Shown piece after piece: positions 1 to 7,717 of a stretch of DNA of 17,935 bases. Source of the DNA: JANJTY01 sp038257155 (GTDB taxonomy: Bacteria; Pseudomonadota; Gammaproteobacteria; Xanthomonadales; Xanthomonadaceae); NCBI GenBank assembly GCA_038257155.1, contig JBBSJP010000067.1, positions 1 through 17,935 on the forward strand, in the 5' to 3' direction. Made by a program: the position numbers and the translations under genes. Every line of letters begins with the position of its first letter. The stretch's first letter is position 1. Under the pieces are notes generated by a model. That model worked only from the letters and a program-made list of their open reading frames with translations. It searched no databases and was not told the DNA's origin.

Positions 1-99
1 CTGCATAACGCCACAACCCTTTCGATGCAGCCGAACGACCTGCTTTCGGCGCTCATGCAGCTGCTCCAACGATTGGTATCTTGCGTCTTCTTTGTCCAT
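1..99 (-). CDS. IS630-type transposase, N-terminal fragment (runs off left edge)
   Basis: Reading leftwards from an ATG at 99-97, 33 codons stay open to the edge of the window. The peptide starts MDKEDARYQSLEQLHERR and continues with KQVVRLHRKG. This charged opening, a helix leading into a helix-turn-helix, is how many IS630/Tc1-mariner-type transposases begin. The family name rests on recall of that pattern; the catalytic DDE domain is outside the window. No convincing ribosome-binding site precedes the ATG. The outer end of the element should lie between 100 and about 250, but I could not identify its inverted repeat or a TA target duplication from one end only. Its presence explains why the plus-strand frame that opens at 25 upstream of the desaturase gene is not convincing coding sequence. 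Confidence 0.6.
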   Translation of the reverse strand, partial: MDKEDARYQSLEQLHERRKQVVRLHRKGCGVMQ

Positions 100-252
100 G
101 AAGGTTGGACACCAGCCGGGCCACGGAAGTTCAATCTTCAGCGTACCATGTCAATAAAAGCCAGCTCCTGTTCAGGCCAATCTGTCAGACATGGTTTCGA
201 TGTTGGGCCGAACTTGCAGCTGTTGAAGTCGAGTTTTTCGCTTTCCCCATCT
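100..252. other. Gap between transposase start and desaturase gene
   Basis: This stretch should contain the end of the IS630-type element and the promoter of the desaturase gene. A plus-strand frame is open here, in phase with the desaturase. It contains an ATG at 148, but the encoded residues have no hydrophobic or conserved character. No clear promoter, ribosome-binding site or inverted repeat was recognised. Confidence 0.4.
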
Positions 253-1020
253 ATGCACCTTTGCTCCCCACCATCCGCGCCACAGGATCTACATCACAAC
301 GACCAGACTGGCCGGGTGGCGAAACTGCTGTCGGCGCTGTTCATCGTCGGCGCGCTGGCGCTGTTGGTCATGGCCCTGTGCAGAATCGCCAATCAGACCA
401 GCCTTCTGTTCGCTGAATACCTGGGCATCGCGCTGGCCGGCTGGCTGCTCGCCGATTTCCTTTCCGGCCTGCTGCACTGGGCGGCCGATACCTGGGGGCG
501 TATCGACACGCCAGTCATCGGACGTCGTTTGCTGCATCCGTTCCGCGTTCACCACGTCAATCCGCGCGACATTCTGGCGCGCGGTTTTCTTGATCTGAAT
601 GGCGATGTTGCCGCGGTCTGCCTGCCGTTCCTGGCGCTCGCCCTGTGGCTGCCGCTGGATGGGCCCATTGCGCGGTCTCTTGTGGTGCTGCTGACCGCCA
701 CCGTGGGATTTGCCCTGCCCACCAACCAGGTTCACCAATGGGCGCACATGTCGCAGCCGCCACGCGTGGTAACGGCATTGCAGCGCTTGCGTCTGGTGCT
801 TACGCGTCGCGGCCATGCAAGGCATCACGCCAATCCGGCTGGCGGTCATTACTGCATCACCACGGGCTGGTGCAATGCGTTACTGACCCGGTCCGGCTTC
901 TACACGTCGCTGGAACATGGCATCGCCACCATCACCGGATGGCAGCCGCGCAGTGATCCGGCGATGCAGGCCAATTTTGGGGTCAACGCAGATCAGATCG
1001 CAACAGGATCGACGCGGTAA
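253..1020 (+). CDS. CarF/PEDS1-type plasmanylethanolamine desaturase (lipid desaturase domain)
   Basis: The 255-residue protein (start at 253) is a membrane lipid desaturase of the family that includes Myxococcus CarF and animal TMEM189/PEDS1. That family introduces the vinyl-ether double bond that turns plasmanyl into plasmenyl ethanolamine lipids (plasmalogens), using O2 and an electron donor. Conserved His clusters are visible in family order: HWAADTWG (75-82), HPFRVHHVNP (95-104), HQWAHM (161-166), HARHHANP (188-195) and HYCITTGWCN (199-208). These are the expected di-iron ligands. Hydrophobic segments lie near 24-46, 51-73 and 115-157. In-frame ATGs also exist upstream at 25 and 148. I prefer 253 because the extra residues overlap the transposon end and look non-coding, although no strong ribosome-binding site decides it. 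The gene stands alone, with no visible operon partner. Family confidence is high; the exact lipid product is inferred. Confidence 0.87.
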   Translation: MHLCSPPSAPQDLHHNDQTGRVAKLLSALFIVGALALLVMALCRIANQTSLLFAEYLGIALAGWLLADFLSGLLHWAADTWGRIDTPVIGRRLLHPFRVHHVNPRDILARGFLDLNGDVAAVCLPFLALALWLPLDGPIARSLVVLLTATVGFALPTNQVHQWAHMSQPPRVVTALQRLRLVLTRRGHARHHANPAGGHYCITTGWCNALLTRSGFYTSLEHGIATITGWQPRSDPAMQANFGVNADQIATGSTR

Positions 1021-1023
1021 TGA

Positions 1024-1188
1024 AGGCTCCGTAGCTGGTCGGACGCCGACTCGCAGCTCGCGCTGATTCTCCCGTCCCCTTTATCCGGCGACCTCGAGAA
1101 GTTCGTGGAAGAGATGCACAAGAGGGAAAAGATCTCGGTCCACGCAGAGCAGTGTCGTGAGGTTCTTGAGGCCCTGAGCAGAGTCTGA
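1024..1188 (+). pseudogene. Possible C-terminal remnant of an unidentified gene
   Basis: A plus-strand frame is open from just after a stop at 1021 to a TGA at 1186-1188. Its last residues form a plausible amphipathic C-terminal helix (GDLEKFVEEMHKREKIS, then HAEQCREVLEALSRV). It has no credible start codon or ribosome-binding site, and the first codons after the desaturase stop do not look coding. I do not recognise the family. The best guess is the tail of a gene whose front was lost, possibly in the rearrangement that brought the transposase. It could also be chance. Confidence 0.25.
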
Positions 1189-1189
1189 T

Positions 1190-1241
1190 CACATAAAAAT
1201 CATTTTTCAGTCAGGACACGATTCGATAGCTTGCATAAGCT
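1190..1241 (+). promoter_or_regulatory. Putative promoter/operator of the M12B protease gene (copy 1 of a shared element)
   Basis: An AT-rich tract (1190-1209) precedes CAGTCAGGACACGATTCG (1208-1225), and TAAGCT follows at 1236-1241. Taking AGGACA (1213-1218) as a -35-like and TAAGCT as a -10-like hexamer gives a 17-bp spacer. GTCAGGAC (1210-1217) is a small inverted repeat overlapping the -35. AGCTTGCATAAGCT is an inverted repeat over the -10. The same arrangement with identical spacing recurs at about 7544-7594. The element ends about 85 bp before the protease start codon. The promoter role is inferred from position and conservation; no transcript data are available. Confidence 0.5.
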
Positions 1242-1325
1242 GATGACAGACAGTGAGGGGGTTCCATCACTGAACGAATTACTGCGCTGCCGACACAGAG
1301 TGATCTCCAGCCTTGGGGGGCTGCA

Positions 1326-3527
1326 ATGATGAAACAGACTGTCTTCATTACGCAGGGCGCTCGCGCCGCGCTCATGGTTGGCCTGCTGGGCTGCACAGGC
1401 GCGGCCGAAGCGCTGGTAAGCCATGATCATTCCTTGTGTCGCGCGAGCCACACGGCCCAGGCGGAAGCCTCCCAGCTGCTAGGCGACGGCGCGCTCGACG
1501 GCCAGAGCCCGATGGCCCTGCAGTATCCGCGCAGCAGGCACGATGAATGGGCGGGCTGGACGACGCACCCGGCTCCGGCGGGAGCTCGGGCAACGGCGAT
1601 AAAGAGCGCCCACGGCGCCCTGATCGACGAATTCACCATGACCATCGTGGCCGATGGGGGGAACCACCCCGCCACCTTTCGCCGACTATCGGTACGCAGC
1701 CCCGGCTTCGCCGTGATGCTGCAGGACGCAGGCGGTGGCTTCACCCCACATGTGGCCGGCGAGGTTGCCACCTACCTCGGCACGCTGGACAACAATCCTG
1801 ACGCGCTCGCAGCCGCCGTCATCCTGCCTGACAACACGGTATTCCATCAGGTGGTGTTCAGCGATGGCGAACACTGGGTCAATGACGGTGGCGAAACCCG
1901 GGTTCGCAAGGCTGGCACCCTGAACTTCCTCTTTCCGGCATTCGTGCCTCCGCCGGGAGCCACCGCCAGCGGGCTGCTGAAGCGGGTCGATGTCGGCGTC
2001 GACTTGCCGCAGCACATCTACAACGAGGTCTACGCGGGCGATACCGAACGCGCGCTGCGGATGGTCGAGTACTCGCTGCTGGGCGCCGACCTGCTCTACA
2101 TACGCCAGGTTGGCATCCATCACCACCTCGGCAGGCTGGTCATTCGGGCCTCGCAGGCCCAGGACCCCTACGCGCCGCTGCGCAATCAACCCGACCCCGG
2201 CTGCCAGGTCGAGAGCCATTGCAATTTCCTCAACATGGTGCAGGAGCAGTGGAACAACGTCCTGCCGGCAGGCCCCGAGCACATGGCCATGGTGCTGCGC
2301 GAGGTGGGCGGCGCTGGCCTTGCCAATGTCGGACAGATCGGCACACCGCGCGGATACTCCTCCAACGACATGAGCGCGGCGGGCGACTTTTCCATCGTCT
2401 GGCGGCACGAGGCCGGGCACAACTGGTCGCTCGGGCACTATGACGGTGGCACGGCGGATGCCGGACCGGAGGGCGGAACCGCCAACTCGAACAACGTGCT
2501 GGCCAAGTTTTCCGGGTCCGAAGTCGCGCTGATTGCAGAGTTGCGCGCGCGCAGGGATGACGTGTTGCCCAACATCGGCCCCATGCTGCTGCCGGTTCCT
2601 CCCCATGCGGCCACCGACAGCCACCTGGTTCGGATCTCGGCAGCCTCGGCCGACATCCCGGTGCTGGACAACGACCACGACGCCAATGGCGAAAGCCTGC
2701 AGCTGCTGTCGGTCAACCGCGTCAGCGGCACACTCGATGGCCAGGCCAACGTGGTCGGCGACACGGTCCGCTACACACCGCAGACGCAGGTCACCAACGG
2801 CTTCGACGTGTTCGAGTACACCATCGCCGACGTCGGAACCACCGGCACTGCCCGCGGCTTCCTGTTCGTCGCCCAGGTCGACTTTGGCACACACTATCAA
2901 CAGGACTTCAATGCCTTCGCCGACGGCGCGACCGCTCTCGGCGATGGATCGATCATCACCCAGGTGGCGGGCGGCGCGACCAGCGCCAGTGTCCAGGGCG
3001 GCGCGCTCGAACTGACGCCGGACGAACTCTTCCGCTTTGGCGCCTTCACCGTGCCGATGATCGATGTGGAGCGCGGCTTCACTGCACGCTTCCGCTACAA
3101 CGTGAGTTCGGCGGGCACGGCTGCCGATGCCTTCGCGTTCAATTTCGGCCAGCGGATTCCTTCGGCGAGCGGTCCGCAGTACCACGGCTTTGCGCGCGGC
3201 GCGACCATCGAGTTCAACACCTTCGAGTCGCCGGGCTTTCGGCTATTCATCAATGGCGTGGAGCAGCCGGCGGCGTTCGTTGCCGATGACAACATCGCCA
3301 ACGGCCAGTGGCAGCAGGTCGAGGTGGTATGGGACGGCAGCCGCCTGAGTCTGCGCGTGGATGGACAGCTCACGTTCGATCGTCTGGCGGTCGACGGTTT
3401 CGTCCCCACGTCGCAGGACGGCCTGGCACTCTCTGCCCAGACGATCGGCTTGTCGCAGCGGGTTCTTATCGACGACATCGACATCGACATCGTGACGGAT
3501 CCGATCTTCGCCGACGGGTTCGAATAG
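1326..3527 (+). CDS. Secreted M12B (reprolysin)-like zinc metalloprotease with cadherin-like and lectin-like domains
   Basis: This is a 733-residue exported endopeptidase. Residues 1-30 form a Sec signal peptide (hydrophobic core AALMVGLLG, likely cut after AEA). Residues of about 95-200 resemble the M12B propeptide seen in ADAM and reprolysin proteins. The catalytic region (about 215-430) carries HEAGHNWSLGH at 361-371, the metzincin zinc-binding HExxH with a third His at the +10 position. The HNW after the Glu is reprolysin-like, but the usual Gly at motif position 8 is Ser. Residues of about 435-520 match a cadherin/VCBS-like bacterial Ig fold (PVLDNDHDANGE). Residues of about 525-720 look like a concanavalin/LamG-type domain (QWQQVEVVWDGSRLSLRVDG). 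The protein ends DPIFADGFE, a tail shared with other secreted proteins here. A G-rich run (GGGGGG) sits just upstream of paired ATGs at 1326 and 1329. The metalloprotease assignment is firm; the substrate is unknown. Confidence 0.85.
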   Translation: MMKQTVFITQGARAALMVGLLGCTGAAEALVSHDHSLCRASHTAQAEASQLLGDGALDGQSPMALQYPRSRHDEWAGWTTHPAPAGARATAIKSAHGALIDEFTMTIVADGGNHPATFRRLSVRSPGFAVMLQDAGGGFTPHVAGEVATYLGTLDNNPDALAAAVILPDNTVFHQVVFSDGEHWVNDGGETRVRKAGTLNFLFPAFVPPPGATASGLLKRVDVGVDLPQHIYNEVYAGDTERALRMVEYSLLGADLLYIRQVGIHHHLGRLVIRASQAQDPYAPLRNQPDPGCQVESHCNFLNMVQEQWNNVLPAGPEHMAMVLREVGGAGLANVGQIGTPRGYSSNDMSAAGDFSIVWRHEAGHNWSLGHYDGGTADAGPEGGTANSNNVLAKFSGSEVALIAELRARRDDVLPNIGPMLLPVPPHAATDSHLVRISAASADIPVLDNDHDANGESLQLLSVNRVSGTLDGQANVVGDTVRYTPQTQVTNGFDVFEYTIADVGTTGTARGFLFVAQVDFGTHYQQDFNAFADGATALGDGSIITQVAGGATSASVQGGALELTPDELFRFGAFTVPMIDVERGFTARFRYNVSSAGTAADAFAFNFGQRIPSASGPQYHGFARGATIEFNTFESPGFRLFINGVEQPAAFVADDNIANGQWQQVEVVWDGSRLSLRVDGQLTFDRLAVDGFVPTSQDGLALSAQTIGLSQRVLIDDIDIDIVTDPIFADGFE

Positions 3528-3539
3528 GATTGCGACGGA

Positions 3540-3555
3540 CTGCGCTCTTGCGCAG
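3540..3555. terminator. Hairpin between convergent genes, possible weak terminator
   Basis: CTGCGC-TCTT-GCGCAG forms a perfect 6-bp stem with a 4-base loop, placed in the 32-bp gap between the convergent protease and receptor genes. No T-run follows on either strand, so it is not a canonical intrinsic terminator. Position is the main argument. Confidence 0.35.
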
Positions 3556-3559
3556 ACCC

Positions 3560-5920
3560 TTACTGCCAGCGATAGGTGAACTCGACCCCGTACTGCCGCG
3601 GCGGGCTGATGGCGGCATTGGGATACGAGCCAAGCGCGGTGACCTGGGTAATGCTGCGATCGTCGTTCACGTTGTTGAGGAATAGCGCCGCATCCCAGGA
3701 ACCTCGATGCGGATGCACGGCAAACCGCAGGTCCAGTCGGTTCGCACTACCGCCCTTGAAGGTGTTGCGGTCCTGATTGGTCTCGAGGAAGAACACCTCG
3801 TCCTGGTAGCGATAGGCCAGTTCCAACAGCCCCTCGAAGTCCTTCCCCAGGTCCACGGCGTATTGCAGACTGGCAAACATCGAAAGTTTCGGTGCCCGAG
3901 TCAGCTCATTGCCCGCTGCGCTCACCGATTGCAGCGGGATCGGCGCGCCCAACAGGAACATCAGGTCTTCCGGCACCTGTTGGGTATCGAATTCCACCAG
4001 CTCGGTATTCAGGAAGGCGATGTTGCCATCCAGGCGCAGCCTGTCGGTGACCAGCAGGCTTGCCTCGAACTCCAAGCCCCAGGCCTTGGCCGCGCCGGCA
4101 TTGTCGATGGTGACGCCGCCCGTCGGTACTGGAAGGCGTACCTGAAGGTTGCTGTAGTCATAGGTGAATGCAGCGGCATTCAAGCGCAGCCGCCTTTGCA
4201 GCAGCTCGCTCTTGACCCCGATCTCGAAGGCCTGGACTTCTTCTTCCTCGAAGGCCGGACTCAGGCCAAACGAGTTGAAGCCGCCACTCTTGAACCCTTC
4301 GCTGTAGCTGGCGTAAGTAAGCACGTTCGGTCGGAGTTCGTACTCGAGAACGGCGCGTGGCGAAACGTTGTTGAAACTCGCGGCACTGGAAAAAACAGGT
4401 GGATCGGCGAACAGCGTACCGCCGGGAATGAGGGTGCCGGCCTGAAAAGGCCCCAGGTCGATGGGCAGGGTGCTTTCGCGGATGGTCGAGACGGTCTGCT
4501 TGTTGGCAAAACGCTTGTCCTCGTTGCTGAAACGCCCGCCGAGCGTGAGCGAGAGCCGCTCGCTGAAGGCGTAGCTGGCATCGGCAAATACGGCCCAGGA
4601 TTCGAGCCGCTGTCGGGCGTCGAACCTGGCCGCGGTACCCGCCCCGAACAGCCCCTGGAAGTTGTTGATGTCGAAGACGACATCCGTGTCTTCGTTGTAG
4701 TGGTAGGCACCCACCGTCCAAAGGAACGGATCATCCGCGCTGCTGGACAGCCGTAGCTCCTGCGAGAGTTGCCTGGAACCTATGACGGCGCTGTTGTTGA
4801 ACAGGGTGAAGGGCGTGCTGTCGGAGTCCTGTCTGCCGCGCAGTGCGTAGTCCCGATATCCGGTGATGGCGGTCAGAGTCGTGTCGCCGAGTTCCCAGCT
4901 CACCTTGAAGACCGCATTGGTGGCGTCGGTTTCATTGTCGCTGGGGTCGTCGAAGGAATATTCGGCGTTGGCCAGCGCCTGGTCGAGGTCGTCGCGTCGA
5001 ATGAAGGGCGAGGAGGGCTGGCCCGGAGCCACCGGTGCCACGTTGATGGTGGCGGGATTGGCTTCCTGGTTGCTGCGCTCAAGCATCAACTCGGCGCCGA
5101 GATCGGTAGAAGGTCGCCAGGCCAGCGAGAGCCTGACTGTCTCATCCTTCCTGCCATTCACATCCTCGCCAGTGAAGGTGTTTTCACCCCACCCGTCAAC
5201 ATCGGTATAGCCGATGGCGACACGACCCAGCAGGGTATCGGTCAGAGGGCCTGAAAGGGCACCGAGCACCCGTCGTTCGCCATGCTCGGCGAAGCGCATT
5301 CGAACGTAGCCTTCCGGCTCGGCGGTGGGGCGCGCGGGTTGCACCAGCAGCGCGCCTGCCGTGGCATTGCGACCGAACAGGCTGCCTTGAGGCCCGCGCA
5401 ATACCTGGATCGATTCGATGTCGACCAGGTCGCTGGTCGAGAAGCTCAGGCGTCCGATATACATCTCGTCCAGATAGACGGCAACGGGCTCGTCATTGAA
5501 AAAGTTGCCGCCACCATTGGCACCACCGATGCCGCGGATGGAAATGGGTGCCGCGCCGTAGTTCACGCTGTTGGTGGTGTACAGGTTCGGCACGAAAGCG
5601 CCCAAGTCCTCGATGGACTGCACGTCGTGGCGGACCAGAAACGCCTCATCCAACGCGGTCACCGCGATGGGGACTTCCTGGATCTCCTCGTCTCTGCGCT
5701 GGGCCGTTACGGTGATCGACTCGAGAACCGGCAGTTCCTGGTCGGCGACCTGGTTGGCAACCTGATCAGCGGGCTGGGAATGGACCGTTCCCGACCCGAG
5801 GGCGCCTGCCAGCAGCAGCGACAACGTGGCGATGCTCCCGGCGCAGTTCGTCGACTGACAAAGCAGCCGACCATGGCTCGTCGGTTGGCAGGCGTCGCCG
5901 CTCGAAATGCGAACGTTCAA
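3560..5920 (-). CDS. TonB-dependent outer-membrane receptor
   Basis: This is a 786-residue outer-membrane transporter (TTG start at 5920-5918). It has a long signal sequence (core SIATLSLLLAGALGSG), then a TonB-box/plug start (SITVTAQRRDEEIQEVPIAV, about 67-86). The plug carries the family marks SIRGIG, VAVYLDEMYIGR, LVDIESIQVLRGPQGSLFGRN and ATAGAL. The rest is a beta-barrel ending GVEFTYRWQ. The class moves ligands across the outer membrane using TonB/ExbBD energy; the ligand is not predictable here. The start is uncertain because no ATG exists near the N-terminus. A GTG at 5989 would overlap the regulator by 73 bases and a GTG at 5959 by 43. I prefer the TTG because it overlaps the regulator's TGA as TTGA and still leaves a complete signal peptide, although AAGGGA lies too close to be a normal ribosome-binding site. 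It is probably cotranscribed and translationally coupled with the regulator, and may take up products of the nearby peptidases. Confidence 0.9.
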   Translation of the reverse strand: MNVRISSGDACQPTSHGRLLCQSTNCAGSIATLSLLLAGALGSGTVHSQPADQVANQVADQELPVLESITVTAQRRDEEIQEVPIAVTALDEAFLVRHDVQSIEDLGAFVPNLYTTNSVNYGAAPISIRGIGGANGGGNFFNDEPVAVYLDEMYIGRLSFSTSDLVDIESIQVLRGPQGSLFGRNATAGALLVQPARPTAEPEGYVRMRFAEHGERRVLGALSGPLTDTLLGRVAIGYTDVDGWGENTFTGEDVNGRKDETVRLSLAWRPSTDLGAELMLERSNQEANPATINVAPVAPGQPSSPFIRRDDLDQALANAEYSFDDPSDNETDATNAVFKVSWELGDTTLTAITGYRDYALRGRQDSDSTPFTLFNNSAVIGSRQLSQELRLSSSADDPFLWTVGAYHYNEDTDVVFDINNFQGLFGAGTAARFDARQRLESWAVFADASYAFSERLSLTLGGRFSNEDKRFANKQTVSTIRESTLPIDLGPFQAGTLIPGGTLFADPPVFSSAASFNNVSPRAVLEYELRPNVLTYASYSEGFKSGGFNSFGLSPAFEEEEVQAFEIGVKSELLQRRLRLNAAAFTYDYSNLQVRLPVPTGGVTIDNAGAAKAWGLEFEASLLVTDRLRLDGNIAFLNTELVEFDTQQVPEDLMFLLGAPIPLQSVSAAGNELTRAPKLSMFASLQYAVDLGKDFEGLLELAYRYQDEVFFLETNQDRNTFKGGSANRLDLRFAVHPHRGSWDAALFLNNVNDDRSITQVTALGSYPNAAISPPRQYGVEFTYRWQ

Positions 5921-7545
5921 TCCCTTAACCCGCGCAGCGTCTCCAACACCTCCCAGCACGCTGTCTTGTTGGGTGAATTCGATGCCCACAGACGCATCTC
6001 GACGACGAATCGCTCAAGGATCTCGACGGATTCCAGCTGCTGCGCCAGTTGGATCTCCTGCCTTGCTGCAGGCAAGTCTCCGAGTCCCGAGTGCGCCCAG
6101 GCGCAGGTCAGGTGAGGTTGATAGTAGTTTGGCGTGCGCTCGACGGCCTGACGACCACCGCGCAGACCCTCGGCATGGTTGAGCATGAACAGATGACCGG
6201 TGGCACGGTACGTGGCCCACAGGCCGAACCGCGGGTGGTGCGGGGCGCGTGCCTCGGCCGTTTCGATCAAGCCGATGCCGCCAGGATCGGAATGCCGCAG
6301 GCAGTGCTGCCAGCCGAGCACCGCCAGCGCATGCGCGTCATTCGGATTACGCGCCGTCGCGATCTCCAGGTGGGTGATCGCATCGTCGGGTCGATGGAAC
6401 ATGGTCGCCACAATGCCGGCGGACGCGCGCACTTCGGGAGCGTTTGGCGCGGCCGCCAACGCTTCCGCGATCAGCGCGTCAGCCTGCGCCATCGTCGCTA
6501 CGGGATCGTCGGCCCATTGACTGACGACGTTCTGGCTCAGCTGCACGGCCAGCGCCGCGCGCGTGACCGGATCATCGGATTCTATGCTTAGCGCCTCTTG
6601 CAGCATGGCGACGATCTGACGCGCACTGTCGCGGCCGTAGTTCAAGCGCAGTGCCTCTGCCGCCTGGACCCGCTCGTAAGCGGAAAGGTTGAAGCGACCG
6701 GTGCGGCGCGCGCGCAGCGGCTGCGAGATGTTCACTTTGGCGGCGATGGCCGTCGTGATGCTGCACACCACGTCTTCCTGGACCGAGTAGAAGTTGCCGA
6801 CGGCGGTCTGGTACTTCTCAGCCCACAACAGCACGCTTTCGGCGGCGTCGCAGAGTTCGACCCGAATGCACAATGTGTCTTCGAAAAGCGCGAGAGTCGC
6901 GGAGACCAGATAGCGGGAGCGCAACGCCTCGCCAATCTGTGCCATGTCCATACCTGGAGCGTTGACGGCGAAACGCGCCGCTGAGCTGTGCGGTGCCACC
7001 CGGAAGTGTGGCGTGCGCGACAGCAACATCGTCAGGTCACGGGTCAGGCCGTCCGCAAGCAGCTGCCCTGTGCCGCCCGCGGACCCATCGACGACCGGCA
7101 GCACGGCAACCGAAAACGCCGGCAAGGGTGCCGTTCGGGAACGCGCCGGTTCCACTTTCTGGTCGGCTGCCCAGACCTCCGCATCCAGTCGGTAGCCGAG
7201 CGTTGGCAGGGTCCGGACGGCATCAGCGTCCGCCGCGATATTCCTCAGTGCCGAGCGCAACAGATAGGCGAGCCGGGTCAGGGCCTCATCACTGCCAGAG
7301 CCACTGGGCCAGAGGCGCGCGCCGAGTTCGGCGCGTGTCCAGAGCTGACCGGGACGCTCGGCAAGCGCGACCAGTAGCGCCATGACCTTGGGTTCGATCC
7401 GCTGTGAGCCCTTCGAACTGCCGATGCGCAAGGCATCGGATTCAACCAGCACGCTGTTGACGTAGAAGGATGCGTGCGGTGGTGATGCGATCGGGTTGCT
7501 GTGCATGGGACGAAAGCTATAGCAATGCGCGGCGGCCGTCATCAT
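5917..7545 (-). CDS. Winged-helix (OmpR-type) TPR transcriptional regulator
   Basis: This protein of up to 542 residues is a one-component regulator. Residues 27-123 form an OmpR/PhoB-type winged helix (IEPKVMALLVALAERPGQLW, RAELGARLWP, LRSALRN, TLPTLGYRLDA). Residues of about 144-270 resemble the TolB/FlgO-like module often found in such proteins (FSVAVLPVVDG, LADGLTRDLTMLLSR). Residues of about 285-540 are TPR-like helices (AALAVQLSQNV, PNAPEVRASAGIVATM, AVLGWQHC, CAWAHSGLGDL). There is no receiver domain, and no membrane helix was found, unlike CadC. The first ATG pair is at 7545 and 7542; an ATG at 7506 (residue 14) is equally plausible, since neither has a good ribosome-binding site. The gene is divergent from the DUF1566 genes and is followed immediately by the receptor gene. 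It is therefore a good candidate regulator of the receptor and of the two conserved promoter elements here. The signal it senses is unknown. Confidence 0.85.
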   Translation of the reverse strand: MMTAAAHCYSFRPMHSNPIASPPHASFYVNSVLVESDALRIGSSKGSQRIEPKVMALLVALAERPGQLWTRAELGARLWPSGSGSDEALTRLAYLLRSALRNIAADADAVRTLPTLGYRLDAEVWAADQKVEPARSRTAPLPAFSVAVLPVVDGSAGGTGQLLADGLTRDLTMLLSRTPHFRVAPHSSAARFAVNAPGMDMAQIGEALRSRYLVSATLALFEDTLCIRVELCDAAESVLLWAEKYQTAVGNFYSVQEDVVCSITTAIAAKVNISQPLRARRTGRFNLSAYERVQAAEALRLNYGRDSARQIVAMLQEALSIESDDPVTRAALAVQLSQNVVSQWADDPVATMAQADALIAEALAAAPNAPEVRASAGIVATMFHRPDDAITHLEIATARNPNDAHALAVLGWQHCLRHSDPGGIGLIETAEARAPHHPRFGLWATYRATGHLFMLNHAEGLRGGRQAVERTPNYYQPHLTCAWAHSGLGDLPAARQEIQLAQQLESVEILERFVVEMRLWASNSPNKTACWEVLETLRGLRD

Positions 7546-7594
7546 AAAAAAATCATCCAGTCCTCAGGACTCGATTGGGGCGTAGGCCTAAGCT
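7544..7594 (+). promoter_or_regulatory. Putative promoter/operator before the DUF1566 genes (copy 2 of the shared element)
   Basis: An A-rich tract (7544-7555) leads into AGTCCTCAGGACT (7559-7571), a perfect 6-1-6 inverted repeat. CGATTGG follows, then TAAGCT at 7589-7594. Taking AGGACT (7566-7571) as a -35-like and TAAGCT as a -10-like hexamer gives a 17-bp spacer, exactly as in the copy at 1190-1241. It lies in the divergent gap, next to the regulator's start codons, so a factor bound at the inverted repeat could affect both directions. Function is inferred. Confidence 0.5.
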
Positions 7595-7648
7595 CAAGTT
7601 GCCCTGCCGGTATCCCCTACCTGATCGGCGCTTGCCGGGAGACATTCG

Positions 7649-7717
7649 ATGCGTTGGAGCTGCTTCGCCGTGCTGATGATTGCCGCCCCGATGCCATCAA
7701 CACGAGGTGCCTCGTGA
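7649..7717 (+). CDS. Possible 22-residue leader peptide coupled to the DUF1566 gene
   Basis: An ATG at 7649 is preceded by GGGAG with a 7-base gap, a good ribosome-binding site. It opens a 22-codon frame (MRWSCFAVLMIAAPMPSTRG and two more residues). Its TGA overlaps the GTG start of the next gene as GTGA (7714-7717), a classic coupling arrangement. The peptide looks like a signal-peptide core (CFAVLMIAAPMP). It could be a true leader, or the surviving 5' end of a lost gene whose signal sequence was replaced. No homology is claimed. Confidence 0.35.
   Translation: MRWSCFAVLMIAAPMPSTRGAS

Noticed and set aside
25..252. N-terminal extension of the desaturase frame to an ATG at 25
   Set aside because: It runs antisense through the transposase start and encodes no recognisable sequence; the family-like protein begins near 253.
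1686..3185. Long antisense open frame (minus strand) inside the M12B protease gene
   Set aside because: High-GC shadow of a gene with clear domains on the plus strand; its translation has no coherent motif.
3707..4756. Plus-strand open frame within the receptor gene
   Set aside because: Shadow of the TonB-dependent receptor; no family signature.
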